A stretch of 38,488 nucleotides of DNA from NCBI GenBank assembly GCA_944386285.1, contig CALXAM010000079.1:1-38488 (forward strand), written 5' to 3'. Under the pieces are notes generated by a model that saw only the letters and a list, made by a program, of their open reading frames with translations, was not told the DNA's origin and ran no database searches. A program made the translations under genes and the position numbers. The stretch is from an uncultured Clostridia bacterium. Lineage in GTDB: Bacteria; Bacillota; Clostridia; Oscillospirales; Ruminococcaceae. Below, in pieces: positions 7,567 to 14,875 of this stretch (the first letter of the stretch is position 1; each line of letters opens with the position of its first letter).

Positions 7567-7933
7567 GCAATTAAAAAACATTCTAAATTCCCCGGAAGGA
7601 CAAAAGCAATTACAAAACATTGCACAGATGATTGGCGGAACAGACAAAAACCCAGGCGGAATCGATCTTTCATCTTTGATGCAAAATGCAGCGCCATCAG
7701 ACCAATCCCAAAACGATGCGCCAGCCATTGACATGAATATGATCGCAAACATTGGTCAGATGATGAAAAACATGAATACAAATGATAAAAATACGCAGCT
7801 TTTACTGGCACTCAAACCGCACTTCGGTGAGCGACGTCAAGCGCGCGTGGATCGTGCAATTAAAATGATCCGCTTATTTTCCCTGCTGCCCTTATTGCGC
7901 CAAAGCGGAATTTTATCAGAATTTGAACTCTGA
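7550..7933 (+). CDS. small protein of unknown function (trio member 2)
   Basis: 127-residue protein with three parts: an N-terminal helix (about 1-30), a Met/Asn/Gln/Ser-rich low-complexity middle (about 35-85), and a basic helical C-terminus around FGERRQARVDRAIKMIRLFSLLPLL. There is no signal peptide. It starts inside gene 1 and ends 23 bases before gene 3, so the three are one transcriptional unit. Arrangements of this kind, small helical protein plus short hydrophobic-tailed protein, recur in clostridia as hypothetical genes, but I cannot assign a role. Confidence 0.75.
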   Translation: MEDLAEQLKNILNSPEGQKQLQNIAQMIGGTDKNPGGIDLSSLMQNAAPSDQSQNDAPAIDMNMIANIGQMMKNMNTNDKNTQLLLALKPHFGERRQARVDRAIKMIRLFSLLPLLRQSGILSEFEL

Positions 7934-7956
7934 TGAAACAGGAAAGGTGGGACAAC

Positions 7957-8247
7957 ATGGCACGCGAATATACAAGCGAAGAAATTCTTGCAATGCAAAA
8001 AGATGCTGTGCGCCGTGTTGCCCAAATGCGAAAATTAAGCCGCGCACGCGTACAGGAACCAGAACAACAGCAAAAGCAGCCAAAATCCCCTGACATCCAT
8101 CCTGCGCCAACCGGAACGCTTGATTCTTTTCTTGATCCCATTGGCACAGATTCTGAAACGCTTCTGATTTTGGCAGTCTTGTTTTTGCTCATCAAAGAAA
8201 AGGCAGATTCCACACTGATTTTAGCGCTCGTTTATCTGCTCTTATGA
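7957..8247 (+). CDS. small protein with hydrophobic C-terminal tail (trio member 3)
   Basis: 96-residue protein: a basic, Gln-rich N-terminal half (helix to about 35, then a Pro/Gln-rich linker) and a very hydrophobic end made of two short segments, LLILAVLFLLIKE and TLILALVYLLL, that could form a membrane hairpin or tail anchor. AAAGGTGGG precedes the ATG at 7957; an in-frame ATG at 7933 has no good site. A rho-independent terminator follows at once, closing the unit. Function unknown. Confidence 0.75.
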   Translation: MAREYTSEEILAMQKDAVRRVAQMRKLSRARVQEPEQQQKQPKSPDIHPAPTGTLDSFLDPIGTDSETLLILAVLFLLIKEKADSTLILALVYLLL

Positions 8248-8256
8248 TTCATTCGC

Positions 8257-8303
8257 GAAAAATCCGTTTGTTTGACGACTTTGTCAAATAGACGGATTTT
8301 TTT
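8257..8303 (+). terminator. terminator of the small-protein trio
   Basis: AAAAATCCGT pairs with ACGGATTTTT across a 3+3 internal loop and an inner stem TTTGAC/GTCAAA; a run of seven T follows. Confidence 0.85.
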
Positions 8304-8336
8304 GCGCTGTTTTTGACTAAGAAACCCGAAAAAACC

Positions 8337-8365
8337 TTTACAATACGAGCCAAACGTGCTATTAT
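8337..8365 (+). promoter_or_regulatory. sigma-A promoter of nifJ
   Basis: TTTACA (8337-8342), 17-base spacer, TATTAT (8360-8365). The expected start near 8372 leaves an 85-base leader with a small GC hairpin (8398-8416) followed by GCCGTTTTTT, before AAGGAGGA at the ATG. Confidence 0.85.
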
Positions 8366-8456
8366 GATGATAAGTGTGTGGGACATTTCTGCGCGTTCGT
8401 GCACCGGTTCCGCACGGCCGTTTTTTGGCGGTCAAAACTTCAAGGAGGAAAAATAA

Positions 8457-11400
8457 ATGGCAAGAAAAATGAAAACCATGGACGGCAACAATGCTGCCGC
8501 TTATGCTTCGTATGCCTTTACTGACGTTGCTGCGATCTACCCGATCACTCCGTCGTCCACAATGGCGGAAGTAACCGACAAATGGGCAACCGAGGGTAAA
8601 CTCAATATCTTCGGCGAAAAAGTCCGCGTTGTTGAAATGCAGTCCGAGGCTGGCGCTGCAGGTGCGGTTCACGGTTCGCTGTCTGCTGGTGCGCTGACAA
8701 CTACTTATACTGCTTCGCAGGGTCTTTTGCTCATGATTCCGAATATGTACAAAATCGCAGGCGAGCTTCTGCCGTGCGTCATCAATGTTTCTGCACGTGC
8801 ACTTGCTTCCCATGCACTGTCCATCTTCGGCGATCACTCCGACGTATACGCATGTCGTCAGACCGGCTTTGCAATGCTCGCTTCCACTTCTCCGCAGGAG
8901 GCTATGGACTTGGGCGCTGTTGCACACATGTCCGCAATTGAGGGCCGCGTTCCGTTCATCCACTTCTTCGACGGTTTCCGTACTTCTCACGAGCTGCAGA
9001 AAGTTGCTTGCTGGGATAACGAAGACCTCGCTGACATGGTCAACTTTAAAGCAATCGACGAATTCAGAAGCCGTGCAATGAACCCGGAGCATCCGACACT
9101 GCGCGGTACTGCACAGAACCCGGATATCTTCTTCCAGGCTCGTGAGGCTTGCAACACCTACTATGAAAACGTTCCGGCTGTCGTTGAGAAATACATGGCA
9201 AAAGTCAACGAGAAGATCGGCACAAACTATCAGCTCTTTAACTACTACGGCGCTGCTGACGCAGAGCACGTAATCGTTGCAATGGGCTCTGTTCTCGACA
9301 CCATCGAGGAGACCATCGACTACTTAAATGCTAACGGCGGCAAATACGGCCTTGTCAAAGTTCGTCTGTACCGTCCGTTCTGCGCAGACAAACTGGTTGC
9401 TGCTATTCCGGAGACAGTAAAACAGATCACTGTTTTGGATCGTACCAAAGAGCCGGGCTCTCAGGGCGAACCGCTGTATCTCGACGTTGTTGCAGCACTC
9501 AAAGATACAAAATTTGATCGCGTTCCGGTTTACGGCGGTCGTTACGGCTTAGGCTCTAAAGACACCACACCGGCTGACATCATCGCGGTTTACAAAAACA
9601 CTGAGAAAAAACGTTTCACCATCGGTATCGTTGACGACGTAACAAACCTGTCTCTCGAAGTCAAAGAGAACCCGAACACCACACCGGCTGGCATCACAAG
9701 CTGCAAATTCTGGGGCTTGGGCGCAGACGGTACGGTCGGTGCAAACAAAAACTCCATCAAGATCATCGGCGACCACACCGATATGAACGTACAGGCTTAC
9801 TTCGACTATGACTCGAAGAAATCGGGCGGCTTGACTGTTTCTCACCTGCGTTTCGGTAAACCGGCGATCAAATCGACCTACCTCATCAACAAAGCAGACT
9901 TTGTTGCATGCCACAATCCGTCATATGTCCACAAATATGACATGATCTCCGACATCAATGAGGGCGGCACATTCCTCTTGAACTGCGGCTGGACACTCGA
10001 CGAGCTCGAAGAGAAACTCCCGGGTCAGATGAAACGTGCAATCGCAGAGAAGAAAATCAACTTCTACACCATCGACGGCGTGAAAATTGCAAAAGAAATC
10101 GGTCTGGGCGGCAGAATCAACACCATCCTCCAGTCTGCATTCTTCAAACTTGCAAACATCATTCCGGCTGATGACGCAATCAAATACATGAAAGACGCTG
10201 CAACTGCTTCCTACGGTAAAAAAGGCGAGCACATCGTCAAAATGAACCACGACGCAATCGATCGCGGTGCACAGGACGTTGTGAAAGTTGACTATCCGGC
10301 TTCTTGGGCAAATGCACAGGATACCGACCTGACAGTTAAAGCAGAAGGCGGCCGTGAAGACGTGCTCAAATACGTCAACACCATCCAGAACCCGATCAAC
10401 GCATTTGAAGGCAGCAAACTTCCGGTTTCTGCATTCAAAGATTACGTAAACGGCGTATTGCCGCTCGGTTCCTCGGCTTACGAGAAACGCGGTATCGCAA
10501 TCGACGTTCCGAACTGGAATCCGGAGAATTGTATCCAGTGTAACTTCTGCTCGTATGTCTGCCCGCACGCAGTCATCCGTCCGGTTGCAATGACCGACGA
10601 AGAGCTCAAAAACGCTCCGGAAGGCACACTCTCTGCTCCGATGACCGGTGTTCCGGGCATGAACTTCGTTATGACTGTTTCTGCGCTCGACTGTACCGGA
10701 TGCGGCTCTTGTGCAAACGTTTGCCCGGGCAAGAAAGGCAACAAAGCACTCGTTATGACGCCGCTTGATCAGATGGTTGAAAAACAGGCTGGCTTCAACT
10801 ACGGCCAGACCGTTTCCGAGAAACCGGAACTCCTTGAAAAATTCAAACCGACCACTGTGAAAGGCAGCCAGTTCAAACAGCCGCTGCTCGAGTTCTCCGG
10901 CGCATGCGCAGGCTGCGGCGAGACTCCGTATGCAAAACTGGTTACCCAGCTGTTCGGCGACAGAATGTACATCGCAAACGCTACTGGCTGTTCGTCCATC
11001 TGGGGCGGTTCGGCTCCGTCCACTCCGTACACCGTAAACCGTGCAGGCTTCGGTCCGGCTTGGGCAAACTCCCTGTTTGAGGATAACGCAGAGTACGGCT
11101 ACGGCATGTACCTCGCACAGAATACCATCCGCACAAAACTCGTGAAGAAAATCGAAGCACTCGGCGAAAAAGTTGAAGGCGAGAAGAAAGAGATCATCGA
11201 TAACTACTTAAACACCTTAAACTGCGGCGTTGAGAACCGTAAAGCAACCGACGCACTGGTTTCCATGCTCGAGGCTTGCGGCTGCGACGAATCCAAAGAG
11301 ATCTTAAAAAGCAAAGATTACCTTGCGAAAAAATCTGTCTGGATCTTCGGCGGCGACGGATGGGCATATGACATCGGCTTCGGCGGACTTGACCACGTTC

Positions 11401-11981
11401 TCGCTTCCGGCGAAGATGTAAACATCCTCGTATTCGACACCGAGGTTTATTCGAACACAGGCGGACAGGCTTCCAAATCCACTCCGACCGGCGCAATCGC
11501 TCAGTTCGCTGCTGCTGGTAAAGAAGTGAAGAAAAAGGATCTGGCTGCAATCGCAATGAGCTATGGCTACATCTACGTTGCACAGTGCGCAATGGGTGCT
11601 GACTACAACCAGACCATCAAAGCATTTGTGGAAGCAGAGAGCTACCATGGTCCGTCGCTCGTGATCTGCTACGCTCCGTGTATCAACCACGGTATCAAGA
11701 CCGGTATGGCAACTGCTCAGACTGAAGAGAAGAAAGCAGTCGAGGCTGGCTACTGGCATTGCTTCCGTTACGATCCGCGTCTGGCAAAAGAGGGCAAGAA
11801 CCCGTTCACCCTTGATTCCAAAGAGCCGAAAGCAAGCTATAAAGACTTCATCATGGGTGAGGTTCGTTATAACTCGCTGGCACGTTCGAACCCGGCAAGA
11901 GCTGAAGTTCTGTTCGCAAAAGCAGAAGAGAACGCAAAAGAGAAATACGCAAAACTGGTCGAAAAAGCAAAAGGCGAGTAA
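8457..11981 (+). CDS. nifJ: pyruvate:ferredoxin (flavodoxin) oxidoreductase
   Basis: 1174-residue single-chain PFOR, which oxidises pyruvate to acetyl-CoA and CO2 and reduces ferredoxin; the central energy enzyme of fermenting anaerobes. Domains in order: N-terminal pyrimidine-binding domain (YPITPSSTMAE near 24-34), transketolase-like and gamma domains, an insertion with two 4Fe-4S motifs (CIQCNFCSYVCPHA at about 691-704 and CTGCGSCANVCPG at about 747-759), a third-cluster Cys pair region (GACAGCGE, about 815-822), and the TPP motif GDGWAYDIGFGG (about 966-977) with NTGGQASKST. Length is normal. Codon use is strongly biased, consistent with high expression. It stands alone between its promoter and terminator. 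Confidence 0.98.
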   Translation: MARKMKTMDGNNAAAYASYAFTDVAAIYPITPSSTMAEVTDKWATEGKLNIFGEKVRVVEMQSEAGAAGAVHGSLSAGALTTTYTASQGLLLMIPNMYKIAGELLPCVINVSARALASHALSIFGDHSDVYACRQTGFAMLASTSPQEAMDLGAVAHMSAIEGRVPFIHFFDGFRTSHELQKVACWDNEDLADMVNFKAIDEFRSRAMNPEHPTLRGTAQNPDIFFQAREACNTYYENVPAVVEKYMAKVNEKIGTNYQLFNYYGAADAEHVIVAMGSVLDTIEETIDYLNANGGKYGLVKVRLYRPFCADKLVAAIPETVKQITVLDRTKEPGSQGEPLYLDVVAALKDTKFDRVPVYGGRYGLGSKDTTPADIIAVYKNTEKKRFTIGIVDDVTNLSLEVKENPNTTPAGITSCKFWGLGADGTVGANKNSIKIIGDHTDMNVQAYFDYDSKKSGGLTVSHLRFGKPAIKSTYLINKADFVACHNPSYVHKYDMISDINEGGTFLLNCGWTLDELEEKLPGQMKRAIAEKKINFYTIDGVKIAKEIGLGGRINTILQSAFFKLANIIPADDAIKYMKDAATASYGKKGEHIVKMNHDAIDRGAQDVVKVDYPASWANAQDTDLTVKAEGGREDVLKYVNTIQNPINAFEGSKLPVSAFKDYVNGVLPLGSSAYEKRGIAIDVPNWNPENCIQCNFCSYVCPHAVIRPVAMTDEELKNAPEGTLSAPMTGVPGMNFVMTVSALDCTGCGSCANVCPGKKGNKALVMTPLDQMVEKQAGFNYGQTVSEKPELLEKFKPTTVKGSQFKQPLLEFSGACAGCGETPYAKLVTQLFGDRMYIANATGCSSIWGGSAPSTPYTVNRAGFGPAWANSLFEDNAEYGYGMYLAQNTIRTKLVKKIEALGEKVEGEKKEIIDNYLNTLNCGVENRKATDALVSMLEACGCDESKEILKSKDYLAKKSVWIFGGDGWAYDIGFGGLDHVLASGEDVNILVFDTEVYSNTGGQASKSTPTGAIAQFAAAGKEVKKKDLAAIAMSYGYIYVAQCAMGADYNQTIKAFVEAESYHGPSLVICYAPCINHGIKTGMATAQTEEKKAVEAGYWHCFRYDPRLAKEGKNPFTLDSKEPKASYKDFIMGEVRYNSLARSNPARAEVLFAKAEENAKEKYAKLVEKAKGE

Positions 11982-12003
11982 TTCGTATTTTATGCAGAAC
12001 AAT

Positions 12004-12040
12004 AAAAAAGCACAGGGAAAATTCCCTGTGCTTTTTGTTT
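12004..12040 (+). terminator. terminator of nifJ
   Basis: AAAAAGCACAGGGAA (12005-12019) pairs with TTCCCTGTGCTTTTT, followed by more T. Confidence 0.9.
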
Positions 12041-12051
12041 TCTTCTCCATA

Positions 12052-12091
12052 AATGAAGCGTCCTGCTTTGCAGGACGCTTCATTGCTTTTT
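12052..12091. terminator. second, strong hairpin between nifJ and the converging minus operon
   Basis: 12052-12065 pairs perfectly with 12071-12084 (14 bp, 5-nt loop), followed on the plus strand by GCTTTTTT. It lies just beyond the stop of the last minus-strand gene and could end both transcripts. Confidence 0.8.
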
Positions 12092-12831
12092 TACTGAGAT
12101 GATCCACCCCTATTCCACTCCCGGCGTGTTGGATTTCCTTTCAAATACATCATATAAACTTCACCGTCACAGTAGAAAACCTCAAAATCAAAATTGAGTA
12201 TATCTTTCATCGTATACCTTACATATTTGATACGTTCCTTGTAATCCTCACCAATTCCGGCTTTGAAAATGTTTTTGTAAAGATCGGCAACTCCTCCTCC
12301 TGCATATGACCATTCCGGCCAAGTGACTTCCTTGCCTCCGGAAGCAATATCCGCTTCCTTCAGACATTCTTCCACTTCCTTTTCCGTCATGCCGAATGTT
12401 ATATCATTATAGACCACATCACCGGGTTCTCCGCCAAACATCCAAATTACCGAAAGAACCGGATCATCGTATGGATTGCCGGATTCATCCTCTGTTACAG
12501 CTCCGAATGAATACAACGGCCATTCATCGGTTTCCGGATCGAGATGAGAAGCGTCACCGGCCAAAACCTGCGAACGATATGGTTCCGGAAGATCTGCAGC
12601 CTTGCTCCCTGGACCGAACGTACAGCGTGTTCCTTTGATATAAACTGTGGAAGTGGACTCTATGAGAACAGCGTCTAAGGAAGCAAAATCTGTGGAGGCA
12701 GAATCTGTGGAAGCAGAATCTGTGGAAGCAGAATCTGTGGGATTCAAGTTCATGAAAATGATTCCGCCCGCCAGCACCAACGCCAATACTGCGATGACGC
12801 AGCCCAATATGATCCATTTTTTCTTTGTCAT
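12091..12831 (-). CDS. membrane-anchored protein of unknown function (A; paralog of 13724-14320)
   Basis: 246-residue protein with an N-terminal membrane anchor (MTKKKW, then a hydrophobic stretch about 6-28), a repeated STDSA linker (about 33-52) and a soluble extracellular domain. It shares with its paralog A' the start TKKKW, the core GGEPGDVVYNDITFGMTEKE and a C-terminal IKYVRYTMKD...FYCDGEVYMM block. The ATG at 12831 follows GGGGTGAT; the open frame reaches 12846 without a better site. It is last in the minus operon. The family is unknown to me. The STDSA linker, coded by four near-identical 15-bp repeats, is absent from A'. Confidence 0.8.
   Translation of the reverse strand: MTKKKWIILGCVIAVLALVLAGGIIFMNLNPTDSASTDSASTDSASTDFASLDAVLIESTSTVYIKGTRCTFGPGSKAADLPEPYRSQVLAGDASHLDPETDEWPLYSFGAVTEDESGNPYDDPVLSVIWMFGGEPGDVVYNDITFGMTEKEVEECLKEADIASGGKEVTWPEWSYAGGGVADLYKNIFKAGIGEDYKERIKYVRYTMKDILNFDFEVFYCDGEVYMMYLKGNPTRREWNRGGSSQ
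12681..12740 (-). repeat. four tandem 15-bp repeats inside gene A
   Basis: Plus-strand units AAGCAAAATCTGTGG, AGGCAGAATCTGTGG, AAGCAGAATCTGTGG and AAGCAGAATCTGTGG occupy 12681-12740 without gaps. They code for STDSA-type pentapeptides just after the membrane anchor. The unit is a multiple of three, so copy-number change would only alter linker length. Confidence 0.9.
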
Positions 12832-12864
12832 AACGATCACCCCCATCTCACTCTTTTTACACGT

Positions 12865-13662
12865 TCAATACAGGAAAAAATCATAGCAGAAATCGCGGAT
12901 TTCCAAAAAATCGATCTCGATTTTTGCTTGAGGAGTAGAAGAGAAACTACGATTTACATATATATCACATTCCGCAGAGAGTTGATCCGGCATTTGATCC
13001 GACCATTGATCCGCAGCATGGATAAATTCTTCATATTCCGTATTTTGCAAAAACGCCTCGACATTCAATCCGATATTTGAAACCTGTTTGTCATCCCTGA
13101 CATCTAACGTAGCGCCATAATCTTTAAAAATGGTAAATCCAAAATCTACATTGACAGTATCGAATGTACCTTTATTCTTGAGCGTTGCCGAAATCTTATC
13201 CAGCTGCACCTGCATTCCCGTGTTGCTGCCCGTTCCATAGTAGAACGTAAGATAAACTTTCAGTGTGACGATTACACTGCTGTATGAACCGTTCTTTCCG
13301 AAATTACCGGTATAAGGCGAACTGCGTGCCGCTTCGGCTTCTTCCTCTGTCAGCGACAGTTCAGACATGGCGGCAGTATATTCTTTCCGTCCGTTATCAT
13401 ACTCCCTTGCCTCCAGAATCTGTCCGACAAGAATGGAATCCTCTTCCGATGATTCCTCGATAACGCTTTGATTCTTCATCAACGCGTCATATTGTTTCAC
13501 CTGCTCCTGCGCGTGATATAAAGCGATCAAACCGTCGGTATCGGTCACCTCATCGGCGGTGAACAAAACCGTATAGTTTTCCTCCGCCGCAGCTGTGCCG
13601 GGGAAAATCATTCCCGCAAACAAAAGTACCGCCGTAAGCAAAATACTCAAACTTTTCCTCAT
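12865..13662 (-). CDS. secreted protein of unknown function (B)
   Basis: 265-residue protein with a clear signal peptide (MRKSLSILLTAVLLFAGMIFPGTAAA, cut near residue 26). The mature part has an acidic helical region (about 40-110) and a beta-rich second half with a stretch like YSSVIVTLKVYLTFYYGTG, ending in EIDFLEIRDFCYDFFLY. No lipobox, sortase motif or recognised domain is seen. It is followed 33 bases on by A, and a decayed relative of its C-terminus lies at 14355-14510 upstream of A', so B and A form a unit that was duplicated. AAAGGAGAG precedes the ATG. Confidence 0.8.
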   Translation of the reverse strand: MRKSLSILLTAVLLFAGMIFPGTAAAEENYTVLFTADEVTDTDGLIALYHAQEQVKQYDALMKNQSVIEESSEEDSILVGQILEAREYDNGRKEYTAAMSELSLTEEEAEAARSSPYTGNFGKNGSYSSVIVTLKVYLTFYYGTGSNTGMQVQLDKISATLKNKGTFDTVNVDFGFTIFKDYGATLDVRDDKQVSNIGLNVEAFLQNTEYEEFIHAADQWSDQMPDQLSAECDIYVNRSFSSTPQAKIEIDFLEIRDFCYDFFLY

Positions 13663-13723
13663 TTCAAATCTCTCCTTTCACGTGTTTACTTCAAAATTTC
13701 TTCTTCCTTTCTGTGCATTGGGT

Positions 13724-14320
13724 TTACAATGCGCCGGCAAAAAAATCGTCCACATACGGATTCATTCCATATACTTTGCCCTCATAATAAACCACAATAA
13801 AATAGTACTTCGGGTCATTCATTCGGTATCTCACAAACTGAATATCCTCATCTCTCCAGTTTCTGAAATGATTGGAGAGCACTTCCCGAATACGCTGCGG
13901 CCGCTCCTCATATGTAGTAAGCTCAGAACTCGTGCGCAGCACATCTTTCAGTTTCGCCTCCACCTCATCGCGCGTCTGCCCGAAGGTTACGCCGGAATAA
14001 ACCAAATCGCCGGGTTCCCCGCCAATCATCAGAAACGATTGAAGCTGACCGTCTCCCAGCGGCGCATCGCTTTCCCGATTTGCAGTAAATGCATAATAGG
14101 GCTTTGCATCCAGTTCAGGAATTACGACCTCCGGTTCCTGCCCGGGTGTATAATAAGGCGCCGGAAGATCGGAAACTTTCCCGCCGCGAAAAGAAACGGT
14201 TTTTCCGTTCAAAGTTATGGACGCCCATTTTCCGCTGCTGTCACATGAATTTATCAAAAAGATGACCGCTATCACACAAAGCAACACCGCACACAGAGCG
14301 AACCATTTCTTCTTTGTCAT
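13724..14320 (-). CDS. membrane-anchored protein of unknown function (A'; paralog of 12091-12831)
   Basis: 198-residue protein with the same plan as A: TKKKW, one hydrophobic segment (about 6-26), then a soluble extracellular domain, here joined without the STDSA linker. Shared blocks are IGGEPGDLVYSGVTFGQTRDE and IQFVRYRMND...VYYEGKVYGM. A Cys at the end of the hydrophobic segment (NSCDSS) might suggest a lipoprotein, but the residues before it do not make a proper lipobox. The ATG at 14320 has GAGGTGA at good spacing. It lies 61 bases ahead of B in the same transcript. Confidence 0.8.
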   Translation of the reverse strand: MTKKKWFALCAVLLCVIAVIFLINSCDSSGKWASITLNGKTVSFRGGKVSDLPAPYYTPGQEPEVVIPELDAKPYYAFTANRESDAPLGDGQLQSFLMIGGEPGDLVYSGVTFGQTRDEVEAKLKDVLRTSSELTTYEERPQRIREVLSNHFRNWRDEDIQFVRYRMNDPKYYFIVVYYEGKVYGMNPYVDDFFAGAL

Positions 14321-14354
14321 AACAATCACCTCACCTGCTTATTTTGGTTTTATA

Positions 14355-14660
14355 TTAAAGCGGCAGGAACGAATAGCAGAAATCGCGGATTTCATAGGAA
14401 TTGATATCAATTCGTATATTTGGTGTGACAGACGCATCATTTACATCTGCAGGCGGCTGTTTATTGATATAAATTTTCGCTGCCGCCGCTGCTTGACTTT
14501 GCATCAATATTTATGTATCCGGTATATAGATTGTTATATAACATACACGTTTTATCTTCACTGACATCAGATAACGCACGTCAGCCAAACAATCTACCTC
14601 AGAGCCAAATCCTTGTGCAATTTATAATTCCCATTCTTCCTTTCTGTGCATTGGACTCAC
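14355..14660 (-). pseudogene. decayed copy of gene B (B')
   Basis: The minus strand reads ...AKIYINKQPP...TPNIRIDINSYEIRDFCY...* down to the TAA at 14355-14357, matching the last 40 or so residues of B (CDIYVNRS...STPQAKIEIDFLEIRDFCY). Upstream of residue about 55 the frame is closed by stops. At 14634-14657 the bases match those just before B (13702-13725, core TCCTTTCTGTGCATTGG), including a tiny frame beginning MHRKEE in both. So most of B' was lost by deletion while its two ends remain. No intact gene is present between 14321 and 14875. Confidence 0.8.
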
Positions 14661-14679
14661 CTCCGTATTTTGTACTTTT

Positions 14680-14708
14680 ATTATATGTTTTCAAAAGTTT
14701 CCTGTCAA
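14680..14708 (-). promoter_or_regulatory. consensus sigma-A promoter of the B'-A'-B-A unit
   Basis: Minus-strand TTGACA (14703-14708), 17-base spacer, TATAAT (14680-14685): a full match at both boxes. Downstream a GGAGGTGA site stands before an ATG that opens only a nine-codon frame, a remnant of B'. Confidence 0.85.
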
Positions 14709-14738
14709 TCTTTTGAAGGAGAAATTTCTTTTTTCCTT

Positions 14739-14811
14739 TACCAAAAATGCGTCATCATTTTTGGTAATATCCTCTGCTTTTATAAAAAACGGGGCTTACT
14801 TTTTATAAAAG
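14739..14811. repeat. two AT-rich hairpins upstream of the B'-A'-B-A promoter
   Basis: 14739-14749 pairs with 14756-14766 (11 bp) and 14777-14788 pairs with 14800-14811 (12 bp). They lie between the promoter and the putP terminator and have no obvious role; either could add to termination of putP read-through. Confidence 0.5.
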
Positions 14812-14817
14812 TCATTA

Positions 14818-14854
14818 AAAAAGAAGCACAAGGTCAGATTCTGACCTTGTGCTT
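14818..14854 (-). terminator. terminator of putP
   Basis: 14824-14837 pairs perfectly with 14841-14854 (14 bp, 3-nt loop). On the minus strand it is followed by TTCTTTTTTAA, 20 bases beyond the putP stop. Confidence 0.88.
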
Positions 14855-14875
14855 TATAAAAATAGGAGTGTACCC

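Noticed and set aside
8304..8456. Riboswitch before nifJ (also considered before folD, putP and uxaC)
   Set aside because: No recognised aptamer motif was seen; the leaders are short or simple.
8232..9269. Long minus-strand open frame (345 aa) opposite the start of nifJ, and another at 9921-10568
   Set aside because: Both are antisense to the highly biased nifJ coding sequence, have no ribosome site and show Cys/Val/Asp-rich composition typical of shadow frames.
12681..12740. Possible CRISPR-like array
   Set aside because: The units are 15 bp, adjacent without spacers and in frame within a coding region.
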